From NCBI GenBank assembly GCA_951801245.1, contig CATOMC010000001.1, positions 164,950-228,949 of the forward strand: DNA of 64,000 nt. The letters run 5' to 3'. The translations under genes and the position numbers were made by a program. This document shows positions 8,038-17,429 of this stretch, one piece after another. The notes beneath the pieces were generated by a model. It ran no database searches. It was given only the letters and a program-made list of their open reading frames with translations, and was not told the origin of the DNA. The DNA comes from an uncultured Lachnospiraceae bacterium. GTDB taxonomy: Bacteria > Bacillota_A > Clostridia > Lachnospirales > Lachnospiraceae. The first letter of the stretch is position 1. Every line of letters starts with the position of its first letter.

Positions 8038-8913
8038 CTAATAAGTCATGTTTTCTACTTGATAGAATTTCTCGATCAGGAAATAGAACACAAAACATTC
8101 CAGCACAATGAAGATGGCCATGGCACTGCCTGCTCCATATTCCATTCTGGTGAAAATAGAGTTATACATCAGGGTGCTTGGCACCTCGCTCGCGTGTAAT
8201 GGGCCGCCTTTGGTCAGAACCCATATCAAATCAAAAAGCTTCAGGGAACCGATCACCGCAAAGGTCAGGCTTACTTTCATAGTACTCTTGATCAGGGGAA
8301 TCGTCACGTGAAAAGCCATCTGGCGCTCATTTGCCCCATCGATCTGCGCCGCCTCATAAATTTCTGCCGGCACGCTCTTGATGCCCGTATAAAGGATCAG
8401 CATATGATAGCCGATATACTGCCATACAATGGGGAAAAAGGATGCAGCAAGCACGAACCGTTTATCGCCCAGCCAGTCCTGTCCCTGCAGGCCAAAGTTT
8501 TTCAAAATAGCATTGAGTGCGCCGTAATCGGGATTATATATTTTTAAGAACAATTGTCCGATTACCACGGTGGAAAGCAATACGGGGATAAAATAAATTG
8601 TCCTATATACTTTTTCGCCTTTCACATTTCTTGCTAATACCAGGGCAAAAAACAGCGCCGGTATTAACTGCCCCACAATCGATGCGACCGCCAGAATAAG
8701 GGAATTACGGGCAGACATCAGGAAGGCATCGTTTTTTAATAGATCAAGATAGTTTTCGATACCGATAAATACTTTGGCGCCAATCCCATCCCACTGCATC
8801 GTACTGTAATAACCTGACATGGCGATCGGAACAAATGCCATGACCAGATAAATTACCAGCGCCGGAAGTACAAAAATCCAATATGCCTTTTTATTTCCAA
8901 GCATCTTCTGCAT
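8038..8913 (-). CDS. Carbohydrate ABC transporter permease (MalF/UgpA type)
   Basis: A 291-residue permease with an N-terminal helix (about 14-35) and five further helices; the EAA loop is EIYEAAQIDGANERQMAFHVTIP. It pairs with the downstream MalG-like permease to form the channel of a CUT1 importer. The open frame begins at a TTG at 8931, but GGAGAGGAG is correctly placed for the ATG at 8913, which I use. A stem-loop lies between the binding-protein gene and this one and probably lowers permease expression relative to the binding protein. Confidence 0.88.
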   Translation of the reverse strand: MQKMLGNKKAYWIFVLPALVIYLVMAFVPIAMSGYYSTMQWDGIGAKVFIGIENYLDLLKNDAFLMSARNSLILAVASIVGQLIPALFFALVLARNVKGEKVYRTIYFIPVLLSTVVIGQLFLKIYNPDYGALNAILKNFGLQGQDWLGDKRFVLAASFFPIVWQYIGYHMLILYTGIKSVPAEIYEAAQIDGANERQMAFHVTIPLIKSTMKVSLTFAVIGSLKLFDLIWVLTKGGPLHASEVPSTLMYNSIFTRMEYGAGSAMAIFIVLECFVFYFLIEKFYQVENMTY

Positions 8914-8974
8914 AACCTGTCTCCTCTCCAACTATGAAATGTTCTACGCTGCTGCAATTTCCTATAAAGGAACA

Positions 8975-9004
8975 GGAGAATCCGGAAAAACTTCCGGATT
9001 CTCC
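8975..9004 (-). terminator. Intercistronic stem-loop between binding protein and permease genes
   Basis: GGAGAATCCGGAA (8975-8987) pairs perfectly with TTCCGGATTCTCC (8992-9004), a 13-bp stem with a four-base loop. On the minus strand the following sequence is only weakly U-rich. It is probably a partial terminator or 3' stabiliser that sets the binding-protein to permease ratio. Confidence 0.75.
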
Positions 9005-9012
9005 GCATGTGA

Positions 9013-10398
9013 TTACTCGTTTATAGCCTGCAGATTCTTACAGAACTCTTCCGGAGTGACAGAGCCGTCGATCAACTTGGCAATCTCATTCATAATCGTA
9101 TCCGCTTTGGATCCGCCTGTCAAAGAATCTAACCAATATACATAACCTGTCGCATCTGCTGTCAGGGTTGCTATTTCCTGAGATAAGCGGTTCAGATCGG
9201 AAGTATCTCCCATATCCGCTTCCCATGCAGGCATACCGGAACCTGCAAGATACTGGTCTTTGGACATTTTCTCACATATGTACTGTGCTACCGCTGCTGC
9301 TTCTGCAGGATGCTCTGTGTTGCTGCTCACAAGGAACGTTTCACCGGATCCGCCGTGGAATTCGTCAATTGAACCTTTGCCGCCCTCAATGACAGGGAAT
9401 TTAATCACGGAAATCTTGCCTTTCACAGCCGCATCCTCCGCTTCACAATCACCGTTCAGCCAACTGCCCATGAACATCATAGCGGCTCTTCCCTGCTTGA
9501 ATGCTGCCACAGCGTCATCCTCCGATGTACCCATGGCACTGCTTCCGAAACCGCCTTTTGCTGCAAGTTCCTGTACTTTGGCAGCCGCCGCCGCGATTTC
9601 CGGCGTATCAAAAGATGCGGTACCGTTTAATGCAGCATTAAAGTCTTCTGCACCGGCCATTCTGATGGCATGAATACCAAAGATCATCAGACCCGGCCAT
9701 AAATCCTTTTCTCCTAAAGAAATGGGTGTGATACCGGCTGCATTGAATGCGTCTACTGCCTCTAACAACTCATCGTAAGTCTCCGGCACTTTCACGTTAT
9801 TCTGTTCAAAAAGTTCTGTGTTGACATACAAGGATGCAACTGCCACACTGTATGGGTAGCCGTATGTCTTACCATCAAAGGTAAAGTTATCCAATGTTCC
9901 GCCCAGGATGCGGCCTTTCACATCATCCGTCATATACTCATCCAGCGGCAGAACCAATCCTGCATCTACGTATGGTTTCATGGTTCCTGCACCCCAGTTA
10001 AAAAATACATCCGGAAGTTCGTTACCTGCCATGGCGGTTTTGAGTTTGACTTTATAAGATTCGGACTCTGTTCCTTCATGAATGACTTCCACATTCGGCA
10101 TTTCTGTCTTGATGGATTCCAACGCATTATAAAAAGCAACATAATTACCGTCCGTAGAATTTGGATCGGAAAACTGTGACCATAAAGTGATCGTCACTTT
10201 CTCACCTGATGCCTCTACATCGGCTGCACTATCGGCTTCCTCATTACCGGATGTTTCCTCAGCAGGTGATTCTGCTGTCGCTGTTTCACCGCCCTGTGTC
10301 CCTGCCTGACTCTCTCCTGAAGTACCGCAGGCTGTACTGCCAAGCACCATGACTGCTGACATCATGACTCCGATTGTTTTTAATAAATTCTTTTTCAT
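9013..10398 (-). CDS. Extracellular sugar-binding lipoprotein of ABC importer
   Basis: A 461-residue family 1 solute-binding protein. The signal peptide (MKKNLLK start) ends in lipobox GSTAC with Cys24 as the lipid anchor, followed by a Gly/Ser/Glu-rich linker and the binding domain (VTITLWSQFSD onward). ATG at 10398 is chosen because AAAGGAGAG precedes it; the TTG at 10413 overlaps that ribosome site. It is the first gene of the operon binding protein-MalF-MalG-GH43, and the GH43 enzyme suggests xylo- or arabinoxylo-oligosaccharides as ligand. That specificity is inferred from context only. Confidence 0.88.
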   Translation of the reverse strand: MKKNLLKTIGVMMSAVMVLGSTACGTSGESQAGTQGGETATAESPAEETSGNEEADSAADVEASGEKVTITLWSQFSDPNSTDGNYVAFYNALESIKTEMPNVEVIHEGTESESYKVKLKTAMAGNELPDVFFNWGAGTMKPYVDAGLVLPLDEYMTDDVKGRILGGTLDNFTFDGKTYGYPYSVAVASLYVNTELFEQNNVKVPETYDELLEAVDAFNAAGITPISLGEKDLWPGLMIFGIHAIRMAGAEDFNAALNGTASFDTPEIAAAAAKVQELAAKGGFGSSAMGTSEDDAVAAFKQGRAAMMFMGSWLNGDCEAEDAAVKGKISVIKFPVIEGGKGSIDEFHGGSGETFLVSSNTEHPAEAAAVAQYICEKMSKDQYLAGSGMPAWEADMGDTSDLNRLSQEIATLTADATGYVYWLDSLTGGSKADTIMNEIAKLIDGSVTPEEFCKNLQAINE

Positions 10399-10517
10399 AG
10401 CCTCTCCTTTCAAACATCACTTAGTTGATGCATTTATTTTAGCTTTTGGATTTTTGTATGAGAATAGAATTGCTTTACCATTTCTTAGATTTTTTTGACA
10501 AAACGGAGAAAAGATAT

Positions 10518-10547
10518 AAAATTTTGCTTACTGATAGAAGATTTTGC
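10518..10547 (-). promoter_or_regulatory. Direct repeats upstream of sugar-binding protein gene
   Basis: Two near-identical 10-mers, AAAATTTTGC (10518-10527) and AAGATTTTGC (10538-10547), start exactly 20 bases apart, about 120-150 bases upstream of the binding-protein start. AraC-type regulators bind direct repeats about two helical turns apart, so this is a candidate YesN site. No convincing -35/-10 pair was identified nearby. Confidence 0.4.
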
Positions 10548-10560
10548 CTGCTTTACACAC

Positions 10561-10589
10561 AAAAAGAGGCCGCTATATGGCCTCTTTTT
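10561..10589. terminator. Terminator downstream of chemoreceptor gene
   Basis: AAAAAGAGGCC (10561-10571) pairs with GGCCTCTTTTT (10579-10589): a GC-rich six-base core, a seven-base loop and U-runs in both directions. It ends the chemoreceptor transcript on the minus strand. Confidence 0.88.
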
Positions 10590-10643
10590 CCATTGTTGAC
10601 TTGAATCCGCAAAGCGAATCTTACAACTGAACCTGCCTGATTT

Positions 10644-12359
10644 TTATAGTTTAAAGAAAGCAACTTCCTCTTCCAGATTCTCTGCCATCTGTTTCAGATC
10701 TCTGGCTGCATCTGCAAGAAGATTGATGGTCGCGTTTAGTTCCTGCATGGAAGCCGTAGTCTCTTCCGTGGACGCGGCGTTCTCTTCAGATACGGCCGAC
10801 AGGCTCTGAATCACATCTACGACCTTGCCCCTCTCGGCATCACATTCACCGGCCTGCTCATGAATCAGACGGGACTCCTTCATGGACTGGTCGATACCGG
10901 CACTTACATCACTGAATTTCTCTTTGGTCTGGTCCAGTTTCTTTTGCTGCTCCGCAATGATTTCATTGACTTCGTTCATGACTTTCATAGAAGTCTCGGA
11001 ATCCTGCGTCAACTGACGGATAATGCCCTCGATGGTCTTAGTGGACTGTGCAGAATCTTCCGACAGCTTGGAGATCTGGGTCGCAACTACAGAGAATCCC
11101 CGTCCAGCCTCTCCGGCTCTGGCAGCCTCGATACTCGCATTTAAAGCAAGCAGACTGGTCTCACGGGCAATGGCTGCGATTAGATTAACCGCGTCCTGAA
11201 TCCTCGTGACAGATTCGTTGGTGGTATAGACCGATGTCTCAATCTTCTTAATCGCTTCCGTGGTCCGGTCATTGGATTCACTTAACGCATGGATGATCTG
11301 GGTCGATTCTGTATCTGCCTGATGCATTTGTTCGGACAAAGCCTCCAGTCCCTGGACACTTTCCACAATTTTCTCGATCAGCACTCCCATATTGTGGATC
11401 TGCATGGTCGCCGATTCGATATCCTCCGCCATGGAAACAGCGCCTTTGGAAATGTCTTCCACGGCGGTGCTGATTTCGTCTGTTGTGGTGGAAGATTGTG
11501 AGGCCATGGACTCCAGAGCGTTTCCACGCTGCATCAGGGTATCGGTGTTTTGTTTGATACCGCCGATAATATACTGTAATTTATCAAGAAGTGACTGAAC
11601 CGCGCGCCCCATGACACCAAGTTCATCTGTTCTCTTTAACATTTTCTCGCTGACCTGTAGCTGTAGATTGCCGTCTGCAAGTTCTATGAGGATTTCCTCA
11701 GACTGTACAATCACTTTTGCAAGTGCTCTCGCAATACGGATACACACGATTTGTGCAACGAATAAGATGAGAAGTGCCATTCCCAGAATCATCAAGGTGC
11801 ATTGGTTGATCTCTTTTGCTGCCTCCGTGGCGGGCTGTCCTGCAAAAAACATGCCGACGCATTTCCCGTTATGATTAAAGACTGGCATATAGAATGCATA
11901 GTACTGCTCCCCGTTGATGGTGACATCACTGGTCTCATAAGTCTTGCCGTCGTTCATGACCGTTTCGATAACGGTATCGGAAGCTCTGGTTCCCAGAATC
12001 CGCTCTCCTGTTGCTTTGTCCCGCAGGGATGTGGCGCGTCTGGTATCACCGAAAAAGAGCGTGACATCCGCGTTGGATCCTTTCACAAAACTGTCGATCA
12101 CGTCCTCATGGTCCGAAACGCAGTAATCCCCCTTATACAAGGCATCGCCCTCAAGGCGGTAATCTCCCGGGTCGATGGCTTCGTAAGCCGCATAAACGCT
12201 CTGACACAGATTTTCCAGCCCCTCCATCGTGGAATCCTGTACCATACTGCGCATTTTACCAATCGAATAAAATGTGATCACTAACACCATCACAACCATC
12301 GGGATTGCGCACAGCATCACAAGCTGTGCCATGACACCTAATCTTTTTTTGTCCTTCAT
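10644..12359 (-). CDS. Methyl-accepting chemotaxis protein with single Cache sensor
   Basis: A 571-residue chemoreceptor. A transmembrane helix at about 11-32 is followed by a periplasm-equivalent sensor domain of about 150 residues resembling a single Cache fold ([20 protein letters not shown]), a second helix at about 187-210, HAMP, and a signalling hairpin whose tip contains [16 protein letters not shown], the CheA/CheW-binding region. The ligand is unknown. It sits alone, with its own terminator, directly upstream of the sugar-import operon on the same strand, so it might report the same sugars, but co-regulation is not shown. The ATG is supported by AGGAGA. Confidence 0.92.
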   Translation of the reverse strand: MKDKKRLGVMAQLVMLCAIPMVVMVLVITFYSIGKMRSMVQDSTMEGLENLCQSVYAAYEAIDPGDYRLEGDALYKGDYCVSDHEDVIDSFVKGSNADVTLFFGDTRRATSLRDKATGERILGTRASDTVIETVMNDGKTYETSDVTINGEQYYAFYMPVFNHNGKCVGMFFAGQPATEAAKEINQCTLMILGMALLILFVAQIVCIRIARALAKVIVQSEEILIELADGNLQLQVSEKMLKRTDELGVMGRAVQSLLDKLQYIIGGIKQNTDTLMQRGNALESMASQSSTTTDEISTAVEDISKGAVSMAEDIESATMQIHNMGVLIEKIVESVQGLEALSEQMHQADTESTQIIHALSESNDRTTEAIKKIETSVYTTNESVTRIQDAVNLIAAIARETSLLALNASIEAARAGEAGRGFSVVATQISKLSEDSAQSTKTIEGIIRQLTQDSETSMKVMNEVNEIIAEQQKKLDQTKEKFSDVSAGIDQSMKESRLIHEQAGECDAERGKVVDVIQSLSAVSEENAASTEETTASMQELNATINLLADAARDLKQMAENLEEEVAFFKL

Positions 12360-12444
12360 GTTTTGTCTCCTGTTCCTCTAAGTATTGTGTTTCCCTATAC
12401 CTGATTATACAAAGGAGATTTTACCCTTCCCCCTCAATATGTGT

Positions 12445-12474
12445 GCATCCTGTTAAACCAAAGACACAGGATGC
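12445..12474 (-). other. Inverted repeat in chemoreceptor leader
   Basis: GCATCCTGT (12445-12453) and ACAGGATGC (12466-12474) are perfect inverted repeats with a 12-base loop. They lie between the candidate promoter and the chemoreceptor start. There is no U-run; it could be an operator or a leader hairpin. Confidence 0.5.
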
Positions 12475-12487
12475 TGATCCTTTATTT

Positions 12488-12496
12488 ATTGTAACA
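12488..12496 (-). promoter_or_regulatory. Candidate extended -10 promoter of chemoreceptor gene
   Basis: On the minus strand TGTTACAAT gives an extended -10 (TGn plus TACAAT). No good -35 is seen. The leader would be about 120 bases long and would contain the inverted repeat at 12445-12474. Confidence 0.4.
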
Positions 12497-12532
12497 TATA
12501 AGTTTGCGAAAAAAAAGCAATCTATTGTGAAA

Positions 12533-12576
12533 AATAAACCATCTCTAAAATATTTTCATTTTAGGGATGGTTTATT
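12533..12576 (-). terminator. Terminator of the proB-proA operon
   Basis: AATAAACCATCTCTAAAA (12533-12550) pairs with TTTTAGGGATGGTTTATT (12559-12576) with one mismatch. On the minus strand it is followed by TTTTTCAC. It ends the run of genes that finishes with proA. Confidence 0.85.
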
Positions 12577-12590
12577 TTAAAGGAAACGAA

Positions 12591-13868
12591 TTAATTCCGT
12601 ATCTGGCCGTCTCCGATGATCTTATACTTGTAAGTCGTCAACTCTTTCAGCCCCATTGGGCCCCGTGCATGCAGTTTCTGGGTACTGATACCGATCTCTG
12701 CCCCGAATCCGAATTCAAATCCGTCCGTAAAGCGGGTGGATGCGTTCACATATACGCAGGCAGAGTCCACTTCTTTCAGGAATTTCTCCGCATTGGCTTT
12801 ATCCTCTGTAAGAATCGCATCCGAATGTCCGGTATGATAGCGGTTGATGTGATCGATGGCCTCTTCCACGGATGTCACTGTTTTCATGGAAATGATCAGA
12901 TCCAGATACTCTTTCCCGTAATCCTCTTCTGTGGCAGGAACGGCTTGCGGAATCTGTTCAAGAACGGTCTCATCACCGCGGATTTCCACCTGTTTTTCCT
13001 GCAATGCATTTCCAAGCACGGGCAGTATCCGGTCTGCAATCTTGTGATGTACCACCAGCGATTCACAGGCGTTACAAACCCCGATGCGCTGTGTCTTGGC
13101 ATTGATAATGATCGGAACGGCCTTCTCAAGGTCGGCTGTCTCGTCAATATAAATATGGCAGTTGCCGGTACCGGTCTCGATCACGGGAATCGTACTGTTC
13201 TCCACCACGGAACGGATCAGTCCCGCACCGCCTCTGGGAATGAGCACATCCACATACGCTTTCAGACGCATGAAAGCGGTGGTCACTTCTCTGTCGTTAT
13301 GCTCGATCAACTGGATGGCATATTCTGAAATATGCTCGCCCGCAAGTGTCTCCTGAATCACCTCTGTGATCGCCATGTTGGAGTAAAAGGCATCTTTGCC
13401 GCCTTTTAAGATCACGGCATTGCCGGTTTTAAAACACAAACCGAAAGCATCCGCCGTCACATTGGGACGAGCCTCATAGATAATGCCTGCCACGCCCATT
13501 GGAACTCTGACCTTCTCAATATGAAGGCCGTTTGGACGGTCGAAACTCTCTATGATTTCCCCGATAGGATCCGGCAGGGCGGCAATCTGCAGCAGTCCTT
13601 CTGCCATGGACTCTATCCGGGCCGTGGTTAACTGAAGACGGTCCAAAAGGCTCTCTGCCATACCGGCTTCCTTCGCCGTCTGATAATCCTTTGCGTTGGC
13701 AGCCAACAGTCTGTCCTGCTCTTTCACAAGGGCAGAAGCAATCTGTTTCAGTGCCTGGTCTTTCTGTGTGGTGGTCAGCCCCTGCAGATCCTGTCTGGCC
13801 ATAAGAGCCTGACGGCCAAGGGTGTCTAAATATTCCGCAATCACCAGTTGACGGGATATATTGTTCAT
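12591..13868 (-). CDS. proA: Gamma-glutamyl phosphate reductase
   Basis: A 425-residue protein covering the whole ProA family length. It reduces gamma-glutamyl phosphate to glutamate semialdehyde with NADPH, the second step of proline synthesis. The aldehyde-dehydrogenase fold is evident, with the nucleophile Cys in the segment [14 protein letters not shown] and conserved [16 protein letters not shown] and the C-terminal [19 protein letters not shown]. The ATG has a strong AGGAGG. The start overlaps the stop of the folate ligase gene by four bases (ATGA type), so the two are translationally coupled. The partner kinase gene proB is three genes upstream. Confidence 0.96.
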   Translation of the reverse strand: MNNISRQLVIAEYLDTLGRQALMARQDLQGLTTTQKDQALKQIASALVKEQDRLLAANAKDYQTAKEAGMAESLLDRLQLTTARIESMAEGLLQIAALPDPIGEIIESFDRPNGLHIEKVRVPMGVAGIIYEARPNVTADAFGLCFKTGNAVILKGGKDAFYSNMAITEVIQETLAGEHISEYAIQLIEHNDREVTTAFMRLKAYVDVLIPRGGAGLIRSVVENSTIPVIETGTGNCHIYIDETADLEKAVPIIINAKTQRIGVCNACESLVVHHKIADRILPVLGNALQEKQVEIRGDETVLEQIPQAVPATEEDYGKEYLDLIISMKTVTSVEEAIDHINRYHTGHSDAILTEDKANAEKFLKEVDSACVYVNASTRFTDGFEFGFGAEIGISTQKLHARGPMGLKELTTYKYKIIGDGQIRN

Positions 13869-14464
13869 AAAATAACCTCCTGTTCTGTAAGCAAGATATC
13901 CGGTGTCACGTCGTGAGGCTCCCAGGGAATCTCATCAAACACCTGACACCTATAGGCAAGTGCCACCGTGGTAAGCTGTAAGCTGCGCTGTGGCATCATA
14001 GCTGTCATTTTTGCCAGATAACGGTCATAGAAGCCGCCGCCATAGCCGATTCTGTGACGTGCCCTGTCAAAAGCGGCACCGGGCATACACAGTAACGTGC
14101 GGGGCATGGTGTCTGTCTCTTTCAGACAGGCCGTGAAAGAGACCCCCTCTGCCGGCTCCAAAATTCCCCGGTAGCCTGTGTGCAGATCGGACAGACCTGT
14201 GATCTGATAAAAGTCCATGTCCTGCCCTGTCACTTTGGGTGCCCATACCTGTCTGCCCTCTGAAAGCGCCTGGTTGATCAGTCCGGAAGTGATCACCTCA
14301 CTGCGGTAGTTTACGTATGCCATAAGTACTTCCGCTTCCTGATAACAGGAAAGGGACGTGAAGCGCTGCATGATCTCCTGACTATAACATACCCGCTCTT
14401 TTTCGGAAAGGGCATCTCTCCTTCGCAGGGATTTTTGGCGGACTGTCGCCTTTGTCTGTGTCAT
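13865..14464 (-). CDS. 5-formyltetrahydrofolate cyclo-ligase
   Basis: A 199-residue protein of the 5-FTHF cyclo-ligase (methenyltetrahydrofolate synthetase) family. It converts 5-formyl-THF to 5,10-methenyl-THF with ATP, clearing an inhibitory folate. The N-terminal basic segment [10 protein letters not shown] and the C-terminal [12 protein letters not shown] loop are the family signatures. It overlaps proA and the DUF896 gene by four bases each, so the three are tightly coupled in translation. Its place inside a proline operon is not metabolically obvious, but it complements folD and fhs elsewhere in the window. Confidence 0.92.
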   Translation of the reverse strand: MTQTKATVRQKSLRRRDALSEKERVCYSQEIMQRFTSLSCYQEAEVLMAYVNYRSEVITSGLINQALSEGRQVWAPKVTGQDMDFYQITGLSDLHTGYRGILEPAEGVSFTACLKETDTMPRTLLCMPGAAFDRARHRIGYGGGFYDRYLAKMTAMMPQRSLQLTTVALAYRCQVFDEIPWEPHDVTPDILLTEQEVIL

Positions 14465-14685
14465 TTGCGTCCGCCCTGCTTCTTCTTTTCTCCCAGATTG
14501 GTAATAGAGCCGTCCTTCTCCACAATGGAGATGTTGTCAAGCTGGCCTCTTAAGTTGGCACGCACATTGGCCACGTAGGCCTCACGAAGCTTCTTTTGTT
14601 CTTCTTTTTCTGCTTCGGTCAATCCCTCTGCCTGCGATTTGTGATACAGTTCATTAATACGTGCCGTCATCTGTTCTACTGTCAT
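14461..14685 (-). CDS. DUF896 (YnzC-like) small protein
   Basis: A 74-residue, highly charged helical protein of the DUF896 family; the segment RINELYHKSQAEGLTEAEK and LREAYVANVRANLRGQLDNI are typical. In Bacillus subtilis YnzC is a two-helix bundle of unknown role linked to the SOS region by location. Here it is embedded between proB and the folate ligase and overlaps the latter by four bases. No function can be deduced from the sequence. Confidence 0.88.
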   Translation of the reverse strand: MTVEQMTARINELYHKSQAEGLTEAEKEEQKKLREAYVANVRANLRGQLDNISIVEKDGSITNLGEKKKQGGRK

Positions 14686-14744
14686 ATCTTTCCTTCCCTA
14701 TGTGCGCATGGAGTATCTTTCCATCCCGCATGTCGATAATTCTT

Positions 14745-15632
14745 TTAATTTTTATGCATCTGCTGTACGTATAAGGGCAGATCAAATGTATCGTCTCTGT
14801 GTGCTATAAATAATGTACCGATGTTCTGGCCGCTCAAGATCCGGTGGATCACCTTGATGTCTTTGCTGTTGGCAATGACCATATCAACCCCCATGCTGTT
14901 GGCAATCCTGGCCGCTTGAAGTTTGGTGGTCATGCCGCCGGTGCCCACACTGCTCCCGGTGGATGTCTTGCCCATATTCATCAGTTCCTCGGTGAGTTCT
15001 TCCACCACTTCGATATATTTTACATCCGGATTCTGCCTGGGATCATCGGTATAAAGTCCATCGATATCCGACAGAAGAAGCAGCATATCGGCGCCCACGA
15101 GAGAAGCTACGATGGCTGAGAGCGTATCGTTGTCGCCGATCTCGATTTCATAAGTGGCCACCGTATCATTCTCATTGACGATCGGGATGACGCCCAGTTT
15201 AAACAACTCCGCAAACGTATTCTGGGCGTTAAAGCGGTTGAGATTATCCACAATGGTATTCTTCGTCATCAGAATCTGTGCCGCCACCTGATTATATTCT
15301 GCAAAAATCTTCTGGTAGATCATCATCAGCCGTGCCTGCCCCACAGCCGCACAGGCCTGCTTGACCGCGATGGGGTTATCCTTTTCATTTTCGGGAAGCA
15401 TGACTGCTTTTTTGCCAACGGCGATGGCTCCGGAAGTGACGAGCACCACGTCCTTGCCCTGATTGCGCAGGTTGCATAGTTCCCGTACCAGCACATCCAG
15501 TTTGGTATAGTCCAAATCTCTCGTCTCTTGATGCTGCAGGGAGGAGGAGCCTATTTTCACCACGATCCTCTTTTTGTCTTTCATATGTATTCTGCTGTCT
15601 GTCACTGTATCTGTCACTGCTTTTGTCTCCAT
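14745..15632 (-). CDS. proB: Glutamate 5-kinase, short form without PUA domain
   Basis: An amino-acid-kinase-fold protein that phosphorylates glutamate to gamma-glutamyl phosphate, the first step of proline synthesis. RIVVKIGSSSL starts the kinase domain; VTSGAIAVG, NENDTVA and TGGMTTKLQAARIA are the substrate- and ATP-binding motifs. It ends soon after the kinase domain, so the C-terminal PUA domain found in the E. coli enzyme is absent; short forms occur in other bacteria. The start is uncertain: the frame opens with TTG at 15650, ATG at 15632 (used here) has only a weak GGAT ribosome site, and ATG at 15584 would give the usual MKDKKRIVVK start. It follows a flavoprotein gene by about 40 bases. 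Confidence 0.92.
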   Translation of the reverse strand: METKAVTDTVTDSRIHMKDKKRIVVKIGSSSLQHQETRDLDYTKLDVLVRELCNLRNQGKDVVLVTSGAIAVGKKAVMLPENEKDNPIAVKQACAAVGQARLMMIYQKIFAEYNQVAAQILMTKNTIVDNLNRFNAQNTFAELFKLGVIPIVNENDTVATYEIEIGDNDTLSAIVASLVGADMLLLLSDIDGLYTDDPRQNPDVKYIEVVEELTEELMNMGKTSTGSSVGTGGMTTKLQAARIANSMGVDMVIANSKDIKVIHRILSGQNIGTLFIAHRDDTFDLPLYVQQMHKN

Positions 15633-15673
15633 TTCTATCCAACCAGCCAAAGGCCCGGCTGTTTTTAACGGCT

Positions 15674-17359
15674 TTATTCTATCACAGTTTGATAGTGTGC
15701 GGCAACTTTTTCCGCGATCAGAATACCGTCCATGGCCGCAGAGGTAATCCCGCCAGCATATCCCGCGCCCTCTCCGCAGGGATACAGCCCGGTCAGGGCT
15801 GACTGTCCGGTGTCGTCCCTTAGGATTCGTACCGGTGAGGAAGTCCTGCTCTCTATGCCGGACACAAAGGCCGCAGGGTCGGAAAAGCCATGCACAGATT
15901 GACCAATTAAGTCAACTCCTTCCACAAGGGATGCATTCAGATGATCCGGCAGGATTTCATGGACGGGTGCCATACACCATCTGCCTTTGATGGCCGGTGT
16001 AAACGCCGGATAACGGGCTGCGATCTCGGACATGTCTCGCAGTTCTTTGTCCATATCGGAATCCGCCATAACCGGCTGTGTATCTTGTGCGTCACTGCAC
16101 CTGGAAAGTACGGCCTGCCGATAGGCTCCATAACGTTCTACCGGCACTGCCCCGGCGCCGATACGGTAGGCTTGTTCTTCCAGTCTGCGCTGAAAAGCAA
16201 TCCCGGCAAGGGGACCTGTCCCACCGTAGTCTTCCGGCGTCACCGTAACGATCATGGCGCTGTTGCTGTTAGTTCCTTTCCGGCCGCTGTAACTCATGCC
16301 GTTAATGGCCGTCCGTCCCGGTTCGGAAGAGGCATTGACCACATAACCGCCGGGACACATGCAAAAAGAATAGACCCCTCTGCCGCTTGCAGTCTTAGCC
16401 GTCACTTTATAGCTGGCTGCCGGCAAATTGTCATGCTTTTCCATGCCATATTGTATCCGGTCGATCAGCGCCTGGGGATGCTCCAGGCGAAGCCCCACCG
16501 CAAAGGCTTTCGCCTCCATGGGAATCTGTCTGTCTGCGAGCATCATGAAGGTATCTCTGGCACTGTGGCCGATCGCCAGAATGACCGCATCGCTCTCAAT
16601 ACAGCCGCCGTCTTCTGTCTTCACACCCGTCACGCGGCCGTCCGCCATCAACAGGTCTGTGACTTTCGTCAAAAAACGCACTTCCCCGCCCCAGTCTATG
16701 ATCTGTCTGCGCAGGTTCGTCACCACCTTGATCAGAATATCCGTTCCGATATGGGGTTTCGCTTCATACAAGATCTCTTCCGGTGCTCCCGCCTCCACAA
16801 AAATACGAAGCACCTCCCGGTTTCTGCCGTGAGGATCCTTGACCAGTGTATTTAGTTTTCCATCCGAGAATGTCCCCGCGCCGCCTTCTCCGAACTGTAC
16901 ATTGGAATCCAGATCCAGTATGCCCTCCTGCCAGAACCGTTCCACGTCCGTAAGCCGCAGTCCGGCCTCCCGTCCTCTTTCCAGAAGAAGCGGCCGATAT
17001 CCGTGTCTGGCCAGCATATAGCCGCAAAAAAGCCCGGCCGGTCCTGTCCCTACGATCACAGGCCGCTTTCTGGCCCGCGCACGGCCGGATACGGGGAACT
17101 GATACGCTTTGACGGACACGGCCTGCACCTGACCCATTTTCGCATGGCAGGAAGATAAGATTTTGTCCTGGTCGTCCACCGTTACATCCACCGTATAAAC
17201 CATATAAATATCCGGCTTTTTCCTGGCATCAATGGATTTCTTAACGATCTGAAAGGTTGTCAATTTCGCAGGCGGTATCCGTAAGATTCTGGCCGCTTTA
17301 TGAATGATATCCTCCCGGGTATGTTCCGGGGGCATTTTAATCTGATTTATGCGAATCAT
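15674..17359 (-). CDS. FAD-dependent dehydrogenase of the COG2509 type
   Basis: A predicted 561-residue flavoprotein. The N-terminal 80 residues form a small alpha/beta lead domain (MIRINQIKMPPEHT), then the dinucleotide fold with VIVGTGPAGLFCGYMLARHG binds FAD. NVQFGEGGAGTFSDGKL and the C-terminal GLYPCGEGAGYAGGITSAA are family signatures. The substrate is unknown; the family is annotated only as uncharacterised FAD-dependent dehydrogenase. The open frame extends into the previous gene (to 17557), but the ATG at 17359 matches the family start and avoids a 128-base overlap. Only a weak AGAAAGAG ribosome site is present. Confidence 0.85.
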   Translation of the reverse strand: MIRINQIKMPPEHTREDIIHKAARILRIPPAKLTTFQIVKKSIDARKKPDIYMVYTVDVTVDDQDKILSSCHAKMGQVQAVSVKAYQFPVSGRARARKRPVIVGTGPAGLFCGYMLARHGYRPLLLERGREAGLRLTDVERFWQEGILDLDSNVQFGEGGAGTFSDGKLNTLVKDPHGRNREVLRIFVEAGAPEEILYEAKPHIGTDILIKVVTNLRRQIIDWGGEVRFLTKVTDLLMADGRVTGVKTEDGGCIESDAVILAIGHSARDTFMMLADRQIPMEAKAFAVGLRLEHPQALIDRIQYGMEKHDNLPAASYKVTAKTASGRGVYSFCMCPGGYVVNASSEPGRTAINGMSYSGRKGTNSNSAMIVTVTPEDYGGTGPLAGIAFQRRLEEQAYRIGAGAVPVERYGAYRQAVLSRCSDAQDTQPVMADSDMDKELRDMSEIAARYPAFTPAIKGRWCMAPVHEILPDHLNASLVEGVDLIGQSVHGFSDPAAFVSGIESRTSSPVRILRDDTGQSALTGLYPCGEGAGYAGGITSAAMDGILIAEKVAAHYQTVIE

Positions 17360-17429
17360 GCTGTTGTTTTGTCTCTTTCTGTTTGATTCCCGCAATGACA
17401 GCTTACGTATCATCTCCGGTTTGGCAAAG

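Noticed and set aside
15644..15661. A plus-strand terminator-like hairpin CAGCC/GGCTG followed by TTTTT
   Set aside because: No plus-strand gene ends there; on the minus strand it lies in the short proB leader without a U-run.
15941..16855. A 304-codon plus-strand open frame
   Set aside because: It is antisense to the FAD-dependent dehydrogenase; the composition (His- and Arg-rich) is typical of antisense reading.
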